From: Calothrix membranacea FACHB-236
GTDB taxonomy: Bacteria > Cyanobacteriota > Cyanobacteriia > Cyanobacteriales > Nostocaceae
Reading direction: 5' to 3'
DNA: 64,000 nt
NCBI RefSeq assembly: GCF_014696315.1
Contig: NZ_JACJPX010000004.1
Location: 1 to 64,000 of the forward strand
The notes below the pieces were generated by a model. That model had not been told where the DNA came from, did not search any database, and was given only the letters and a program-made list of their open reading frames with translations. Numbering within the stretch: position 1 is the stretch's first letter; each line of letters starts with the position of its first letter. The position numbers and the translations under genes were made by a program. Positions 17,907-26,818 of this stretch are shown here, piece by piece.

Positions 17907-18788
17907 ATGACTACTAGTTATCCTGAAAGCAGCCTAACACGCGCCCCCATGTCTAAGCGGACACTGTTTAACACAGCAATGACCGCTGTTGCATTTATAT
18001 GTGGGATGTTAGCACTTTTACCTTTGTTGGCAGTGCTTTCTTATGTGGTTATTAAAGGCTTTAGCAGTCTCAGTCCCAGCATATTTACAGAATTACCACC
18101 AGCACCTCTAAGAAAGGGAGGCGGCTTTGGTAATGCAATTTTAGGTACGCTGCTGATGGTCGGGATTGGTGCCTTGATTAGTATCCCCTTTGGCGTTTTA
18201 GCAGCTATTTATTTAACAGAATTTAGTTCGGGTAAAATAGCAAGACTTGTCCGATTTGCTACAAATATTCTCAGTGGCGTTCCTTCAATTATTGCTGGGG
18301 TATTTGCCTACGGAATTATAGTTTTAACATTGGTAAAGCTCAACTTAGGTTCTTACTCAGCTATAGGTGGTGGTTTTGCTTTAGCAATTTTGATGTTGCC
18401 AATTATTGTACGTACAACTGATGAAGCTTTGCAATTAGTATCACAAGATTTACGGCAAGCATCTTTAGGTTTAGGCGCTACAAAATTTCAAACGGTGGCA
18501 CAAGTCGTATTGCCAGCAGCTTTACCGGCAATTGTAACTGGAATTACGCTATCGATCGCGCGGGCATCTGGAGAAACTGCTCCCTTACTATTTACGGCTT
18601 TGTTCTCACAATTTTGGCCGGATAGTTTATTCAAACCAACAGCTTCTCTTGCTGTATTGGTTTATAACTTCGCAATTACTCCGTTTCAAAATCTACAGTC
18701 ACTAGCCTGGGCAGCAGCGCTAATTTTAGTGTTGATGGTGCTGATTACCAGTATCATCGCACGTTGGGCAACTCGCCAAAAAGCTTAG
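17907..18788 (+). CDS. pstA: Phosphate ABC transporter permease PstA
   Basis: PstA (293 aa) is the second phosphate permease subunit. It has six hydrophobic helices, the EAA loop LRQASLGLGATKFQTV, and the family segment SIARASGETAPLLFTALF. The large extracytoplasmic domain between the first two helices is short, as is usual for PstA. Translation may begin at ATG 17907 or at the internal ATG 17949 (MSKRTLF); the first is retained. pstB follows after 55 bases. Confidence 0.96.
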   Translation: MTTSYPESSLTRAPMSKRTLFNTAMTAVAFICGMLALLPLLAVLSYVVIKGFSSLSPSIFTELPPAPLRKGGGFGNAILGTLLMVGIGALISIPFGVLAAIYLTEFSSGKIARLVRFATNILSGVPSIIAGVFAYGIIVLTLVKLNLGSYSAIGGGFALAILMLPIIVRTTDEALQLVSQDLRQASLGLGATKFQTVAQVVLPAALPAIVTGITLSIARASGETAPLLFTALFSQFWPDSLFKPTASLAVLVYNFAITPFQNLQSLAWAAALILVLMVLITSIIARWATRQKA

Positions 18789-18843
18789 GACAAGCTGAAT
18801 CTTTAGGGCACTATATTCCCTCAAACTTACACTAGACTATTTT

Positions 18844-19650
18844 ATGGCTACTAACATTAGCACAGTTAATGGTACTGACACCGTTTTACGTACAGAGAAT
18901 CTGAACATTTATTACGGCAACTTTTTAGCTGTGCGGGATATTTGGCTAGATATCCCTAAAAATCGGGTTACAGCATTTATCGGCCCATCTGGTTGTGGCA
19001 AAAGTACATTACTGAGATGTTACAACCGTCTCAATGACCTAATTGAATCTTTCCGGGCAGACGGGAAAGTTTATTATTACGATAAAAACCTGTATGCACC
19101 TGATATCGATCCAGTAGAGGTACGGCGGCGGATCGGGATGGTATTTCAAAGACCAAACCCATTTCCTAAATCTATTTACGACAATATTACTTTTGGGGCA
19201 AAAATCAACGGCTACAAAGGTAATATGGATGAGCTAGTAGAGCGAAGCTTAAAACAGGCGGCTTTATGGGATGAAGTTAAAGACAAACTGCGCCAAAGTG
19301 CTTTAGCTTTATCTGGTGGACAACAACAACGCTTATGTATTGCCAGAGCGATCGCAGTACAACCTGAAATTATCTTAATGGATGAACCATGTTCTGCCCT
19401 TGACCCCATTTCTACGCTGCGAGTTGAAGAACTGATTCACGAACTCAAAGAGAAATATACTATTGTGATCGTGACTCACAACATGCAACAAGCTGCACGG
19501 GTTTCTGATAAAACTGCCTTTTTCAATGTGCAACAGTCAGACAAAGGAGGTCGTAGCGGCTACTTAGTAGAATATGACGCGACCGAATTAATTTTCAACA
19601 ATCCGCAGCAGCAAGATACCAAAGATTATGTCAGTGGCAGATTTGGTTAA
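18844..19650 (+). CDS. pstB: Phosphate ABC transporter ATPase PstB
   Basis: PstB (268 aa) hydrolyses ATP to drive phosphate import through PstCA. Walker A is GPSGCGKST, the PstB-specific [14 protein letters not shown] segment follows, then the signature [14 protein letters not shown], Walker [14 protein letters not shown] and the H-loop VTHNMQQA. Only one ATPase copy is present and no phoU follows. A hairpin terminator closes the operon. Confidence 0.97.
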   Translation: MATNISTVNGTDTVLRTENLNIYYGNFLAVRDIWLDIPKNRVTAFIGPSGCGKSTLLRCYNRLNDLIESFRADGKVYYYDKNLYAPDIDPVEVRRRIGMVFQRPNPFPKSIYDNITFGAKINGYKGNMDELVERSLKQAALWDEVKDKLRQSALALSGGQQQRLCIARAIAVQPEIILMDEPCSALDPISTLRVEELIHELKEKYTIVIVTHNMQQAARVSDKTAFFNVQQSDKGGRSGYLVEYDATELIFNNPQQQDTKDYVSGRFG

Positions 19651-19827
19651 TAGTAGATATATGGCTAGGCGCAATCATGAGAGGTTTGCACTTATGTAAA
19701 CATTACTCTAGTAATTCCCATTAAATTGGATAAAGCGCAAGTGTGACTGTTAAAAGCTGACAGTCACTAAATTTTATCAAAATTATTGAGAATTTTTCTA
19801 ATTAATTTTTTTAACACAAAACGTAAG

Positions 19828-19866
19828 ATTCCCAGTTTTTTTCAAGAAACTGGGAATTTGGCTTTT
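19828..19866 (+). terminator. Intrinsic terminator of the pst operon
   Basis: A perfect 11-bp stem (19828-19838 with 19847-19857) around TTTTCAAG is followed by TTGGCTTTT, about 180 bases after the pstB stop. Confidence 0.8.
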
Positions 19867-19922
19867 CATAACTAATTACAACTGCTATATAATGCTGAAC
19901 AACTTTTGCAACAAAATATCCT

Positions 19923-22091
19923 ATGAGCGATATTTTTACTCGCCTGGCACCGTTTATTCAAGAATATATTTATGAGCATAATTGGACTGAATTACGTCCA
20001 GCACAGATTGCTGCTTGTAAAGTTATCTTTGATACTGATGCTCACTTGCTAGTGGCAGCTGCAACGGCTGCAGGAAAAACAGAAGCGGCGTTTTTACCTG
20101 TAGTAACTCAATTACATGAAACACCCTCAACTACCATAGGTGCATTATATATTGGCCCTATTAAAGCCTTAATTAATGATCAATTTGAGCGTCTCAATGG
20201 CTTGCTAAAAGCGGCAGATATTCCAGTGTGGCATTGGCATGGTGATGTGAGTCAAAGTCATAAAAATAAGCTGTTAAAGAACCCTAAAGGCATTCTACAA
20301 ATTACACCGGAATCTTTAGAAAGCTTATTAGTAAATAAACACAATGACTTAACTCGCTTATTTGGTGATTTACGGTTTGTGGTGATTGATGAAATTCACG
20401 CTTTCATGGGTTCGGAACGCGGTTGCCAAATTATTTGTCAATTGCAACGTTTAGCAAACATCACACAAACACAACCTCGAAGAATTGGTTTATCAGCCAC
20501 ACTTGGTGATTACTCAATGGCAGAAGATTGGTTACGTTCGGGAACAGAAAAGTTGGTAATTACACCAAAAATTGAGGCAGGAAAACGACAAATTAAACTA
20601 GCTGTAGAACATTTTTATCTTAACGATGAAGTTGATGAAATAGAAGTAACTCCATACGATAGATATTTATTTAATCTGAGTAAATCTCGCAAGTGCCTAA
20701 TTTTCGCAAACAATCGTACGCAAACAGAATCTGTCATTGCATCTTTACGGCGAATTGCTACTGAACAAGCATCACCAGACATTTATCATGTACATCACGG
20801 TAGTATATCAGCTAGTTTGCGACAACAAGCTGAAAATGCGATGCGCGAGCCGCATAATCCAGCAGTTACTGCTGCTACTCTCACTCTAGAATTAGGTATA
20901 GATATCGGTCATTTGGAAAGAGTCATTCAGTTAGATTCACCCTTATCTGTAGCTAGTTTTTTACAACGTTTAGGACGTACTGGGAGAAGAGGTGAAGCTG
21001 CGGATATGCGCTTTGTTTGTGCAGAAACTCAACCATCATTGGAAGCACCTCTCCCACAACAAATTCCTTGGCAGTTGCTACAATGTATTGCGATTATCCA
21101 ACTTTATTTAGAAGAACGTTGGATTGAACCAATTAAGCCGGTGAAATACCCGTTAAGTTTGCTATATCATCAAACAATGAGCATTTTATCAGCAACAGGC
21201 GAACTTTCACCTGCGGCTTTAGCTAAACAGGTTTTCAGCCTACCATCATTTGCAGAAATTTCTCCAGAAGATTTTAAATTATTGCTACGTTATTTAATTG
21301 ATATTGACCATATTCATAAAACAGAAACGGGTAAATTAATTATTGGTTTGGCTGGTGAAAAAATTGTCAATAAGTTTCAATTTTATGCAGTCTTTGCTGA
21401 TAATCAAGAATATACTGTGAAGCAAGGGGGAACAGAAATTGGTAGTATTTTAAAACCGCCTCCAGTTGGTAATCAATTTGCTTTAGCTGGAAGAACTTGG
21501 GAAGTTGTAGAAATTGACTTTAAAACAAGGGTAATTAATGCTAAACCGGTAGAAGGTAAAGCTAGCATTTATTGGCGTGGTGGTAGTGGAATCATCCATA
21601 CCAAAGTTTTGCAAAGAATGCGGCAAGTATTGTTAGAAGATTCAGAATATAGCTACTTACAAACTAATGCTTTGCAAGGGTTACAAAGAACTCGGCAATT
21701 ATTTATAAAAGCTGGTTTAGATAAACAGAATATATTGCAATTAGAAAAAGGTAAGTGTTGTATATTCCCTTGGATGGGAACTTTAGCTTACCGCACATTA
21801 GAAAGATGGCTCAATTACTGCTGTCGAGAATCTTTAGAAATTAAAAGTATTGGTGGGGTAAATCCTTATTATTTAATACTGAAATTAGGGAAGGATAAAT
21901 TTCCATATTTGGCTAAAGAAATTGCCGCATTGGCAGAAGAAAGAATTACACCGGATTATTTAATCAGCGAAGCAGAAGCGCCAGAATTACAAAAGTATGA
22001 TGAATTTATTCCTTACCCGCTATTACGGAAGGCTTTCATTAATGATTATTTAGATATTGAAGAATTAAAACAGCAAGTCGCACAGTGGTAA
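19923..22091 (+). CDS. DEAD/DEAH-box helicase, Lhr-like superfamily 2
   Basis: The 722-residue product has the two RecA-like helicase domains. Motif I is TAAGKTEAAF (an A-A-G-K-T P-loop), motif II is DEIHAF, motif III SAT, and motif VI QRLGRTGRRGE near residue 345. The C-terminal 330 residues look like a winged-helix plus accessory region, as in Lhr-type repair or RNA helicases, though shorter than the roughly 1500-residue Lhr. It probably unwinds DNA or RNA with ATP. It stands alone between two terminator hairpins. Confidence 0.88.
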   Translation: MSDIFTRLAPFIQEYIYEHNWTELRPAQIAACKVIFDTDAHLLVAAATAAGKTEAAFLPVVTQLHETPSTTIGALYIGPIKALINDQFERLNGLLKAADIPVWHWHGDVSQSHKNKLLKNPKGILQITPESLESLLVNKHNDLTRLFGDLRFVVIDEIHAFMGSERGCQIICQLQRLANITQTQPRRIGLSATLGDYSMAEDWLRSGTEKLVITPKIEAGKRQIKLAVEHFYLNDEVDEIEVTPYDRYLFNLSKSRKCLIFANNRTQTESVIASLRRIATEQASPDIYHVHHGSISASLRQQAENAMREPHNPAVTAATLTLELGIDIGHLERVIQLDSPLSVASFLQRLGRTGRRGEAADMRFVCAETQPSLEAPLPQQIPWQLLQCIAIIQLYLEERWIEPIKPVKYPLSLLYHQTMSILSATGELSPAALAKQVFSLPSFAEISPEDFKLLLRYLIDIDHIHKTETGKLIIGLAGEKIVNKFQFYAVFADNQEYTVKQGGTEIGSILKPPPVGNQFALAGRTWEVVEIDFKTRVINAKPVEGKASIYWRGGSGIIHTKVLQRMRQVLLEDSEYSYLQTNALQGLQRTRQLFIKAGLDKQNILQLEKGKCCIFPWMGTLAYRTLERWLNYCCRESLEIKSIGGVNPYYLILKLGKDKFPYLAKEIAALAEERITPDYLISEAEAPELQKYDEFIPYPLLRKAFINDYLDIEELKQQVAQW

Positions 22092-22099
22092 TTTTAAAA

Positions 22100-22153
22100 A
22101 ATTGTAGTAAGGAGTTTGGCTTTAATGTTAAAAACCTATTCCTTACTACAATT
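22100..22153. terminator. Long-stem bidirectional terminator
   Basis: A perfect 14-bp stem (22100-22113 with 22140-22153; AATTGTAGTAAGGA and its complement) encloses a 26-base loop. It lies between the convergent helicase gene and the small secreted peptide gene and can serve both. Confidence 0.75.
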
Positions 22154-22175
22154 AAATACTATAAAAATGAATTTA

Positions 22176-22448
22176 TTAAATATTGACCGATGGTAGCTTG
22201 CCTTGTAATAAATCAAATTTAGATTGAGTACAACTAGCACAACTGCAACCAGCTTGATCGAGGATTGTGTGAGATGCTGGAGTTACTTTTGGGGCTACTA
22301 ATTCCGAACTTGGCTGTGCAGATACTACTAGGGTGATTTGTGTAGTAGGTGCGGATTGTAGACTAGATGCTTGTGCTGGATTGGCTACCCACAGAATAGA
22401 GGCTAGAAAAACAGGCAAGGCAAGCAACATCAATTTTAGTAGGTTCAT
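22176..22448 (-). CDS. Small secreted protein with CSCASC motif, 90 aa
   Basis: The N-terminus is a typical Sec signal peptide (MNLLKLMLLALPVFLASILW, cleavage near AQAS). The mature part of about 60 residues is Ser/Thr/Val-rich and contains three closely spaced cysteines in CSCASC near residues 68-73, then a short polar tail. I do not recognise the family. The Cys cluster could bind a metal or form a disulphide outside the membrane. It is flanked by a shared terminator and a 280-base gap without other genes. Confidence 0.65.
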   Translation of the reverse strand: MNLLKLMLLALPVFLASILWVANPAQASSLQSAPTTQITLVVSAQPSSELVAPKVTPASHTILDQAGCSCASCTQSKFDLLQGKLPSVNI

Positions 22449-22730
22449 AAATTCGCAAATACAGACTATTTTTGATAGAGAATAGTTAAACCGAGATGAC
22501 TACAATCAATGACTGGTAAATTTCTCAATTGTTGCCAAGATTTCAGCATCAGAGCTAAAGTCTTTGGTTATACAAATTAAACCTGCTAGGACAGGCTTGA
22601 TAGTAATACAATTATGAAATAAACCTTTGATAAGATAGATTCCTATCAATAGACTACATTAGCCTAGATATGCTAATACAAACACTTAAGTATGTTATTG
22701 TTTTGTATTACTTAATTTATACTGAAATGG

Positions 22731-23774
22731 TCAATCAGGCAATACTCTTGACCAAATCAATAATTCTCCTTGTTCGCCACCTGCTGCCAGATAATTACCT
22801 TGAGGATGCCAAGCTAGGCAAGAAAATCCTGCTGATACACCTGTAAGAATTTGACTGACTTCTTCGGCTTTGTCCCATATACACAGCCAACCGTCAGCAG
22901 CAGCAGAAGCGAGGAGAAAGCTTTTTGGTGCAAATGCGATCGCACATATTACTTCTACATGATTAGTTAAAACTCGTGCTTCCCAGCCGAGAGAATCATC
23001 TTCTAACTTCTCCCAAACTACAATACCTTCAACGCTGGAGGATGCTAAGATTGGCGCGCCTAATTGGGTAGTAGCTTCTGACCATGCTAATTGGCGGATT
23101 TTACCAGGAAAGCCGCGCATTACCCAAGGGTCGGGGTTACCCCACTCCAAAACTGTGACGCTGCGATCCATATTCCCAGAAGCTAGGAATCTGCTATCGG
23201 GTGACCATGCCATAGCTACACTGACAGTAGGCATAGATAAGATGTATGGTTCATCATCCCAGTCTTGAGTTTGCCAAATTTTAACTCCCTGATAACCGCT
23301 AATGGCTAAGTATTGCCCATCCCTGCGCCAGTCAATCCCTAAGACTGATGAGTTATCAAAATTCAAGGTAACGACAATATCATTAATCTCTGCATCCCAA
23401 ACTTGTACATAACGCCCCAAACTAAAAGCTAGTTGGTTACTAGTGTGGTTCCAAGCTAGTTTATCAACCCAGGCAGGGGAATTTTCCAAGGTGGTAATTA
23501 ATTGATCGCCTTGCCAAATTTTTACCTGTCCATCCTGTCCGCCAATAGCTAAAAACTTGCCATCTGGGGAAAAGGCGATGCAGTCTGCTGATTTCCCATT
23601 CGCAGCTTGCAAGGTAATTAAATCAGCATCATTCCACATTATCACCTCCCCAGCCGCAGAAGTTGCCGCTAAATTTTTGCCATCAGGCGACCAAGCGATC
23701 GCAGTGACATAATCTGCAAGTAGTCCCGAAGAGTATTCTTCAAATTCCTGAGTTTTGCTAGTTGTGGTGTTCAT
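22731..23774 (-). CDS. WD40 repeat protein
   Basis: The 347-residue protein consists of about eight WD40-like blades. Recurrent elements are WSPDGKNLA, FSPDGKFLA, WSPDSRFLAS, FAPKSFLLAS and WHPQGNYLA, each followed by a strand ending in W-D/W-E or similar. It is predicted to form a soluble beta-propeller scaffold with no enzymatic domain. The longer frame to 23843 adds 23 residues encoded by purine/pyrimidine repeats (FPFPPFPSP), so ATG at 23774 is used. It follows the COG0523 GTPase gene on the same strand after a 123-base repeat-filled gap and may share its Zur-controlled transcript. Confidence 0.88.
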   Translation of the reverse strand: MNTTTSKTQEFEEYSSGLLADYVTAIAWSPDGKNLAATSAAGEVIMWNDADLITLQAANGKSADCIAFSPDGKFLAIGGQDGQVKIWQGDQLITTLENSPAWVDKLAWNHTSNQLAFSLGRYVQVWDAEINDIVVTLNFDNSSVLGIDWRRDGQYLAISGYQGVKIWQTQDWDDEPYILSMPTVSVAMAWSPDSRFLASGNMDRSVTVLEWGNPDPWVMRGFPGKIRQLAWSEATTQLGAPILASSSVEGIVVWEKLEDDSLGWEARVLTNHVEVICAIAFAPKSFLLASAAADGWLCIWDKAEEVSQILTGVSAGFSCLAWHPQGNYLAAGGEQGELLIWSRVLPD

Positions 23775-23857
23775 AGGTTGGGGATGGGGGGATTGGGGAC
23801 TGGGGAAAGGGGGAAAGGGAAAGGGGGAAAGGAAAATTACCAATTACCAATTACCAA

Positions 23858-23885
23858 ATGCCCTATGCCCTATGCCCTATGCCCT
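23858..23885. repeat. Heptamer tandem repeat ATGCCCT x4
   Basis: Four perfect copies lie in the gap between the GTPase and WD40 genes, next to a G/A-rich stretch. It is the same repeat class as the other heptamer arrays here. Confidence 0.85.
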
Positions 23886-23897
23886 ATGCTTATATTT

Positions 23898-24869
23898 TCA
23901 AACTAAACAGGCTAAGAAATCTTGTTTGAGTTTGGCTTCGTCAAGATTGCGACCGATGAAAACTAGTTCGTTTTTCGGGGTTTCATTGGTTTTCCAAGGG
24001 CGATCGGGTCTGCCATCAAAGATCATATGCACACCTTGGAAAACAAAGCGATTTTCTTCCCCGGCAATATTTAAAATGCCTTTCATGCGGAAAATATCGG
24101 GGCCTTGAGTACGTAGTAACTCGGTCATCCAATTGTTTAATTTTTGTCCATCAATTGCACCTTGTTCTACCAAAGCTACAGAATAAACTGTTTCATCATG
24201 TACATGGGCATCTTCACCTAAGAAATTTGGATCAATTTCTAAAGCGCGATCTAAATCAAAAGCTTTGACACCCAAGAGGGCATCCATTGATAATTCTGAA
24301 TTGCGGGTACGGTAGATTTTAGCTAATGCATTCATTCCCCGAATCCGCCTTTCTAGTTCTTCGAGAACATCGGGTGTGACTAAATCGGTTTTATTTAATA
24401 AAATGACATCGGCAAAAGCAATCTGTTCTTGGGCTTCGTCGGCTTCCCAATGCTGCCAGATATGTTTGGCATCAACAACTGTCACCACGGCATCTAAAGA
24501 CAGTTGGCTTTGCATATCTTCATCGACAAAGAAGGTTTGAATTACTGGTGCTGGGTCAGCTAAACCTGTAGTTTCAATTACTAAATGGTCAAACTTATCG
24601 CGCCGCTTCATTAAGTTGCTAATGATGCGAATTAAGTCGCCTCTAACTGTACAACAAATACAGCCGTTATTCATCTCAAAAATTTCTTCATCGGCATCGA
24701 TAACCAATTGATTATCAATGCCTACTTCCCCAAATTCATTGACGATCACAGCAACTTTTTTACCGTGTTCGTAGGTGAGGATGTGATTTAGTAAGGTGGT
24801 TTTACCTGCACCGAGATAACCAGTTAAAACGGTTACAGGTACAGAATTAGATGTTTCAGCAGAGATCAT
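23898..24869 (-). CDS. COG0523 family GTPase, putative zinc metallochaperone (CobW/ZNG1-like)
   Basis: The 323-residue product has an N-terminal G3E GTPase domain: Walker A GYLGAGKTT (17-25), metal-binding CICC (70-73), ETTGLADP, and the base-recognition motif NKTD. A C-terminal CobW-C domain ends EAKLKQDFLACLV. COG0523 proteins under Zur control are proposed to deliver zinc to client enzymes during deficiency. The operator 20 bases upstream of the start supports that role over cobalamin synthesis. Confidence 0.93.
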   Translation of the reverse strand: MISAETSNSVPVTVLTGYLGAGKTTLLNHILTYEHGKKVAVIVNEFGEVGIDNQLVIDADEEIFEMNNGCICCTVRGDLIRIISNLMKRRDKFDHLVIETTGLADPAPVIQTFFVDEDMQSQLSLDAVVTVVDAKHIWQHWEADEAQEQIAFADVILLNKTDLVTPDVLEELERRIRGMNALAKIYRTRNSELSMDALLGVKAFDLDRALEIDPNFLGEDAHVHDETVYSVALVEQGAIDGQKLNNWMTELLRTQGPDIFRMKGILNIAGEENRFVFQGVHMIFDGRPDRPWKTNETPKNELVFIGRNLDEAKLKQDFLACLV

Positions 24870-24888
24870 AATTTCAAAGTAATTGTAG

Positions 24889-24903
24889 TGATAATCATTA
24901 TCT
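24889..24903 (-). promoter_or_regulatory. Zur box upstream of the COG0523 GTPase
   Basis: TGATAATCATTATCT is a 7-1-7 near-palindrome that agrees with the cyanobacterial Zur consensus TGATAATNATTATCA except for the last base. It lies 20 bases upstream of the GTPase ATG. Zinc-bound Zur should repress the gene, and zinc depletion should release it. Confidence 0.85.
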
Positions 24904-24920
24904 GCCTATGATAGCGCTTG

Positions 24921-25001
24921 TTACAGTTTAGCTACACTACCATCAGCAGCTTGGGCTAAAGATTGTTTTAACCAAGGAGTTCCTTGGGGGTACGTTAGGC
25001 G
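24921..25001 (-). pseudogene. Possible 3' gene remnant, 26 codons
   Basis: On the minus strand a short frame after an in-frame TAA reads RLTYPQGTPWLKQSLAQAAD... and stops at 24921. It has a protein-like composition and uses codons as the neighbouring genes do, but has no start. It could be the end of a gene formerly upstream of the GTPase. The family is not recognised and chance cannot be excluded. Confidence 0.2.
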
Positions 25002-25149
25002 TTATGCTCAGGAATCCTACTCTTGCAATGCTGTTTTTAACTGAAAATTCCTACAAAACGCAACCGCCAGCCATCAGCAGTTGGCTGTTGTTATTTATAT
25101 TATCAAATTTGAAATTGTAGTATTTGTGTGAGAATTGCCTCTTTCTACT

Positions 25150-25180
25150 CAAACATCCTCTAAGAGGATGTTTGATTTTG
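25150..25180. terminator. Terminator-like hairpin
   Basis: CAAACATCCTC (25150-25160) and GAGGATGTTTG (25164-25174) form a perfect 11-bp stem with a 3-base loop, followed by ATTTTG. No gene clearly ends here on the plus strand, so it may close a small or lost transcript. Confidence 0.55.
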
Positions 25181-25197
25181 CATGTAAAAGTAAGTTG

Positions 25198-25226
25198 AAA
25201 AGACAAAACTGCTGGAATTATGTCTT
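25198..25226 (+). repeat. 29-base hairpin-forming repeat, copy 1
   Basis: The copy starts AAAAGACAAAACT and ends TTATGTCTT. Its AAGACA and TGTCTT arms pair. It matches 25311-25339 at 25 of 29 positions. Both copies lie upstream of the double-glycine peptide gene. Confidence 0.6.
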
Positions 25227-25310
25227 CGAGTAATTTTTCTCTATAAAACCCTAATGCATTATCCATCAAGAAAATCTTTAACTCATTGATATTTTTTTAT
25301 CTGATTAATT

Positions 25311-25339
25311 AAAAGACAAAACTCCTTTAGTTATGTCTT
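25311..25339 (+). repeat. 29-base hairpin-forming repeat, copy 2
   Basis: This second copy begins 113 bases after the first, in the same orientation. The arms are conserved and all four differences fall in the central loop. It begins 143 bases before the ATG of the peptide gene, a suitable position for an operator or leader structure. Confidence 0.6.
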
Positions 25340-25453
25340 ATCTCCTATTTTTAACTATTGAATAATCAGTTGATATCTTTGAAAATAGATTCAAGAGTTA
25401 AGCAAACAAAAGCTTAATTCCCAAACAACTTACTTATACCAGGTAAAACAATC

Positions 25454-25666
25454 ATGTCTAGAATTACAATTTCTGACTTGGCTATCGACTCCAATTCTTT
25501 CATCAATGAAGTAGCTGAAAATGAAGCTGCATTCGTAAATGGTGGTTATAATATTGAATTGGTAGGTGGTTTTCTTAAAGGTTATGGTGAATTTGCATTT
25601 AAAATAGCTGAACTATTAGCCAAGACATATTTGAAAGCCCTGAAACTTCTATTAAAGGCATCATAA
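25454..25666 (+). CDS. Putative double-glycine-leader peptide precursor (bacteriocin- or signal-like)
   Basis: This 70-residue peptide has a polar, acidic leader (residues 1-31) that ends in ENEAAFVNGG, a classic double-glycine processing site. The remaining 39 residues are glycine-rich at first and then amphipathic and Lys/Leu-rich (LLAKTYLKALKLLLKAS), with net positive charge and no cysteine. The gene has its own strong terminator and converges on an operon for a C39-peptidase ABC exporter, HlyD adaptor and SurA-like protein. Inference: the C39 domain cleaves after GG30-31 and exports the core peptide. A small antimicrobial or signalling peptide is the likeliest role, but I do not recognise a named family. 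Confidence 0.75.
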   Translation: MSRITISDLAIDSNSFINEVAENEAAFVNGGYNIELVGGFLKGYGEFAFKIAELLAKTYLKALKLLLKAS

Positions 25667-25767
25667 TTACTGTTGATTGAATTACCAGTTATTACTGAAT
25701 TAATAACCAGATGACATCTGAATTAATTAAGCAATAAAATTGGTAATTCTTCCAGAAAAATGCAATT

Positions 25768-25819
25768 AATTTCTCTAGACGCAAAACGCATTTTGTGTTT
25801 AGAGAAATTATTTTTTATT
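25768..25819 (+). terminator. Strong terminator of the peptide precursor gene
   Basis: Arms 25768-25786 and 25791-25809 form a 19-bp stem with a G-T wobble and one mismatch around CGCA, followed by ATTTTTTATT. It isolates the peptide gene as a single transcription unit. Confidence 0.9.
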
Positions 25820-25932
25820 AACCACTTAGTAATCAGCCTGAGATGAACTGAGTAAAAATCTCATTGAGACTTTCATAGATAGTTGTGAAATTTTTTCATT
25901 GGGACTGCTTGGCAATCTGCTTTACTATTACT

Positions 25933-25965
25933 AGATCCCCGACTTCTTTGAGAATTCGGGGATCT
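25933..25965 (-). terminator. Terminator of the exporter operon
   Basis: AGATCCCCGA (25933-25942) pairs with TCGGGGATCT (25956-25965), with further partial pairing of the loop. It lies just beyond the stop of the SurA-like gene, on the side where minus-strand transcription ends. Confidence 0.75.
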
Positions 25966-25988
25966 AAGCTATATGTATAATCTAAATA

Positions 25989-26774
25989 TTATGAAGCTAT
26001 CCTGAGCAATTCCTGAACTGGTTGAGAATAGGAATCTGATTCAAAATGGGGAATAATCTCTAATTGAGCAATTTGTTGTTTTAGCCAATCTGCGAATAAC
26101 TCACCCATAATCTTTAAGCATAACTGCTCGTCTAATTTTGGCTGGATGATTTCTTCTACCCAAATTAGATGTACTTTTTGTGCGATCGCAATAGGTTTGA
26201 GTAACTCTGGAGGATTAGCAATAAACACCGCTGATGCAATATCTGGTTTAAATTCGTGACGATGTTTAATTCCCCTATAACCTCCAGCGCGACGGAGTTC
26301 TGGATTTTGGATATGTTGACGAGTTACGTCTTGGAATGTGATTTCACCTTCACTGACTGCATAAAATAGTTCCCAAGCTAAATCTTCATCATCTAAGACA
26401 ACTTCATAAGTAACAGCAGCTAAATAATTGAGTTGATTTTCATAAAAGTATGGCTCAACTTTATCGGCAAATAAATGATGGGCTAATTTTACTGATATCA
26501 AGTTTCTTTCTGCTAGTTGTTCAAAATCTTCTAAAGAAAGATAATGTTTTTGTAGCCAATTCCAAGTATCTTCGGCTTTGATGAGTCTGTTGGCTGCGCG
26601 CAAAGCATCAGCCGCCTGTTGGAGTTCTTCTACCTCTACTTTAATACCTGCTTCTCTGGCTGTATTAGAGATAATTTTGTGATTGGCGATCGCTTCCAAT
26701 AAATTAGGTACTTGACAGGAAACTTTGACTTGTTCAATAATTTCCTTTTGAGATATATTCAAAATTTTTGACAT
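25989..26774 (-). CDS. SurA/PpiC-like peptidylprolyl isomerase family protein
   Basis: The 261-residue protein has an N-terminal helical chaperone-like region (to about 130) followed by a parvulin-like domain containing GEITFQDVTRQH and RRAGGYRGIKHRHEF near 150-175. The canonical substrate pocket is only partly conserved, so it may be chaperone rather than isomerase. There is no obvious signal peptide, which is usual for cyanobacterial homologues found beside peptide exporters. It is the last gene of the operon, 44 bases after hlyD. Inference: it keeps the leader peptide competent for export or assists release. Confidence 0.82.
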   Translation of the reverse strand: MSKILNISQKEIIEQVKVSCQVPNLLEAIANHKIISNTAREAGIKVEVEELQQAADALRAANRLIKAEDTWNWLQKHYLSLEDFEQLAERNLISVKLAHHLFADKVEPYFYENQLNYLAAVTYEVVLDDEDLAWELFYAVSEGEITFQDVTRQHIQNPELRRAGGYRGIKHRHEFKPDIASAVFIANPPELLKPIAIAQKVHLIWVEEIIQPKLDEQLCLKIMGELFADWLKQQIAQLEIIPHFESDSYSQPVQELLRIAS

Positions 26775-26818
26775 TTGCTATTTCTCCAATATTTTGAATT
26801 TATTTAATCAGCTATTAA

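Noticed and set aside
24889-24903. TGATAATCATTATCT considered as a Fur box
   Set aside because: The 7-1-7 TGATAAT-N-ATTATCA pattern and placement on a COG0523 gene fit Zur better; Fur cannot be fully excluded without binding data.
25051-25269. Minus-strand frame of 72 codons opposite the repeat region before the peptide gene
   Set aside because: It runs through hairpin repeats and has no coding character or ribosome-binding site.
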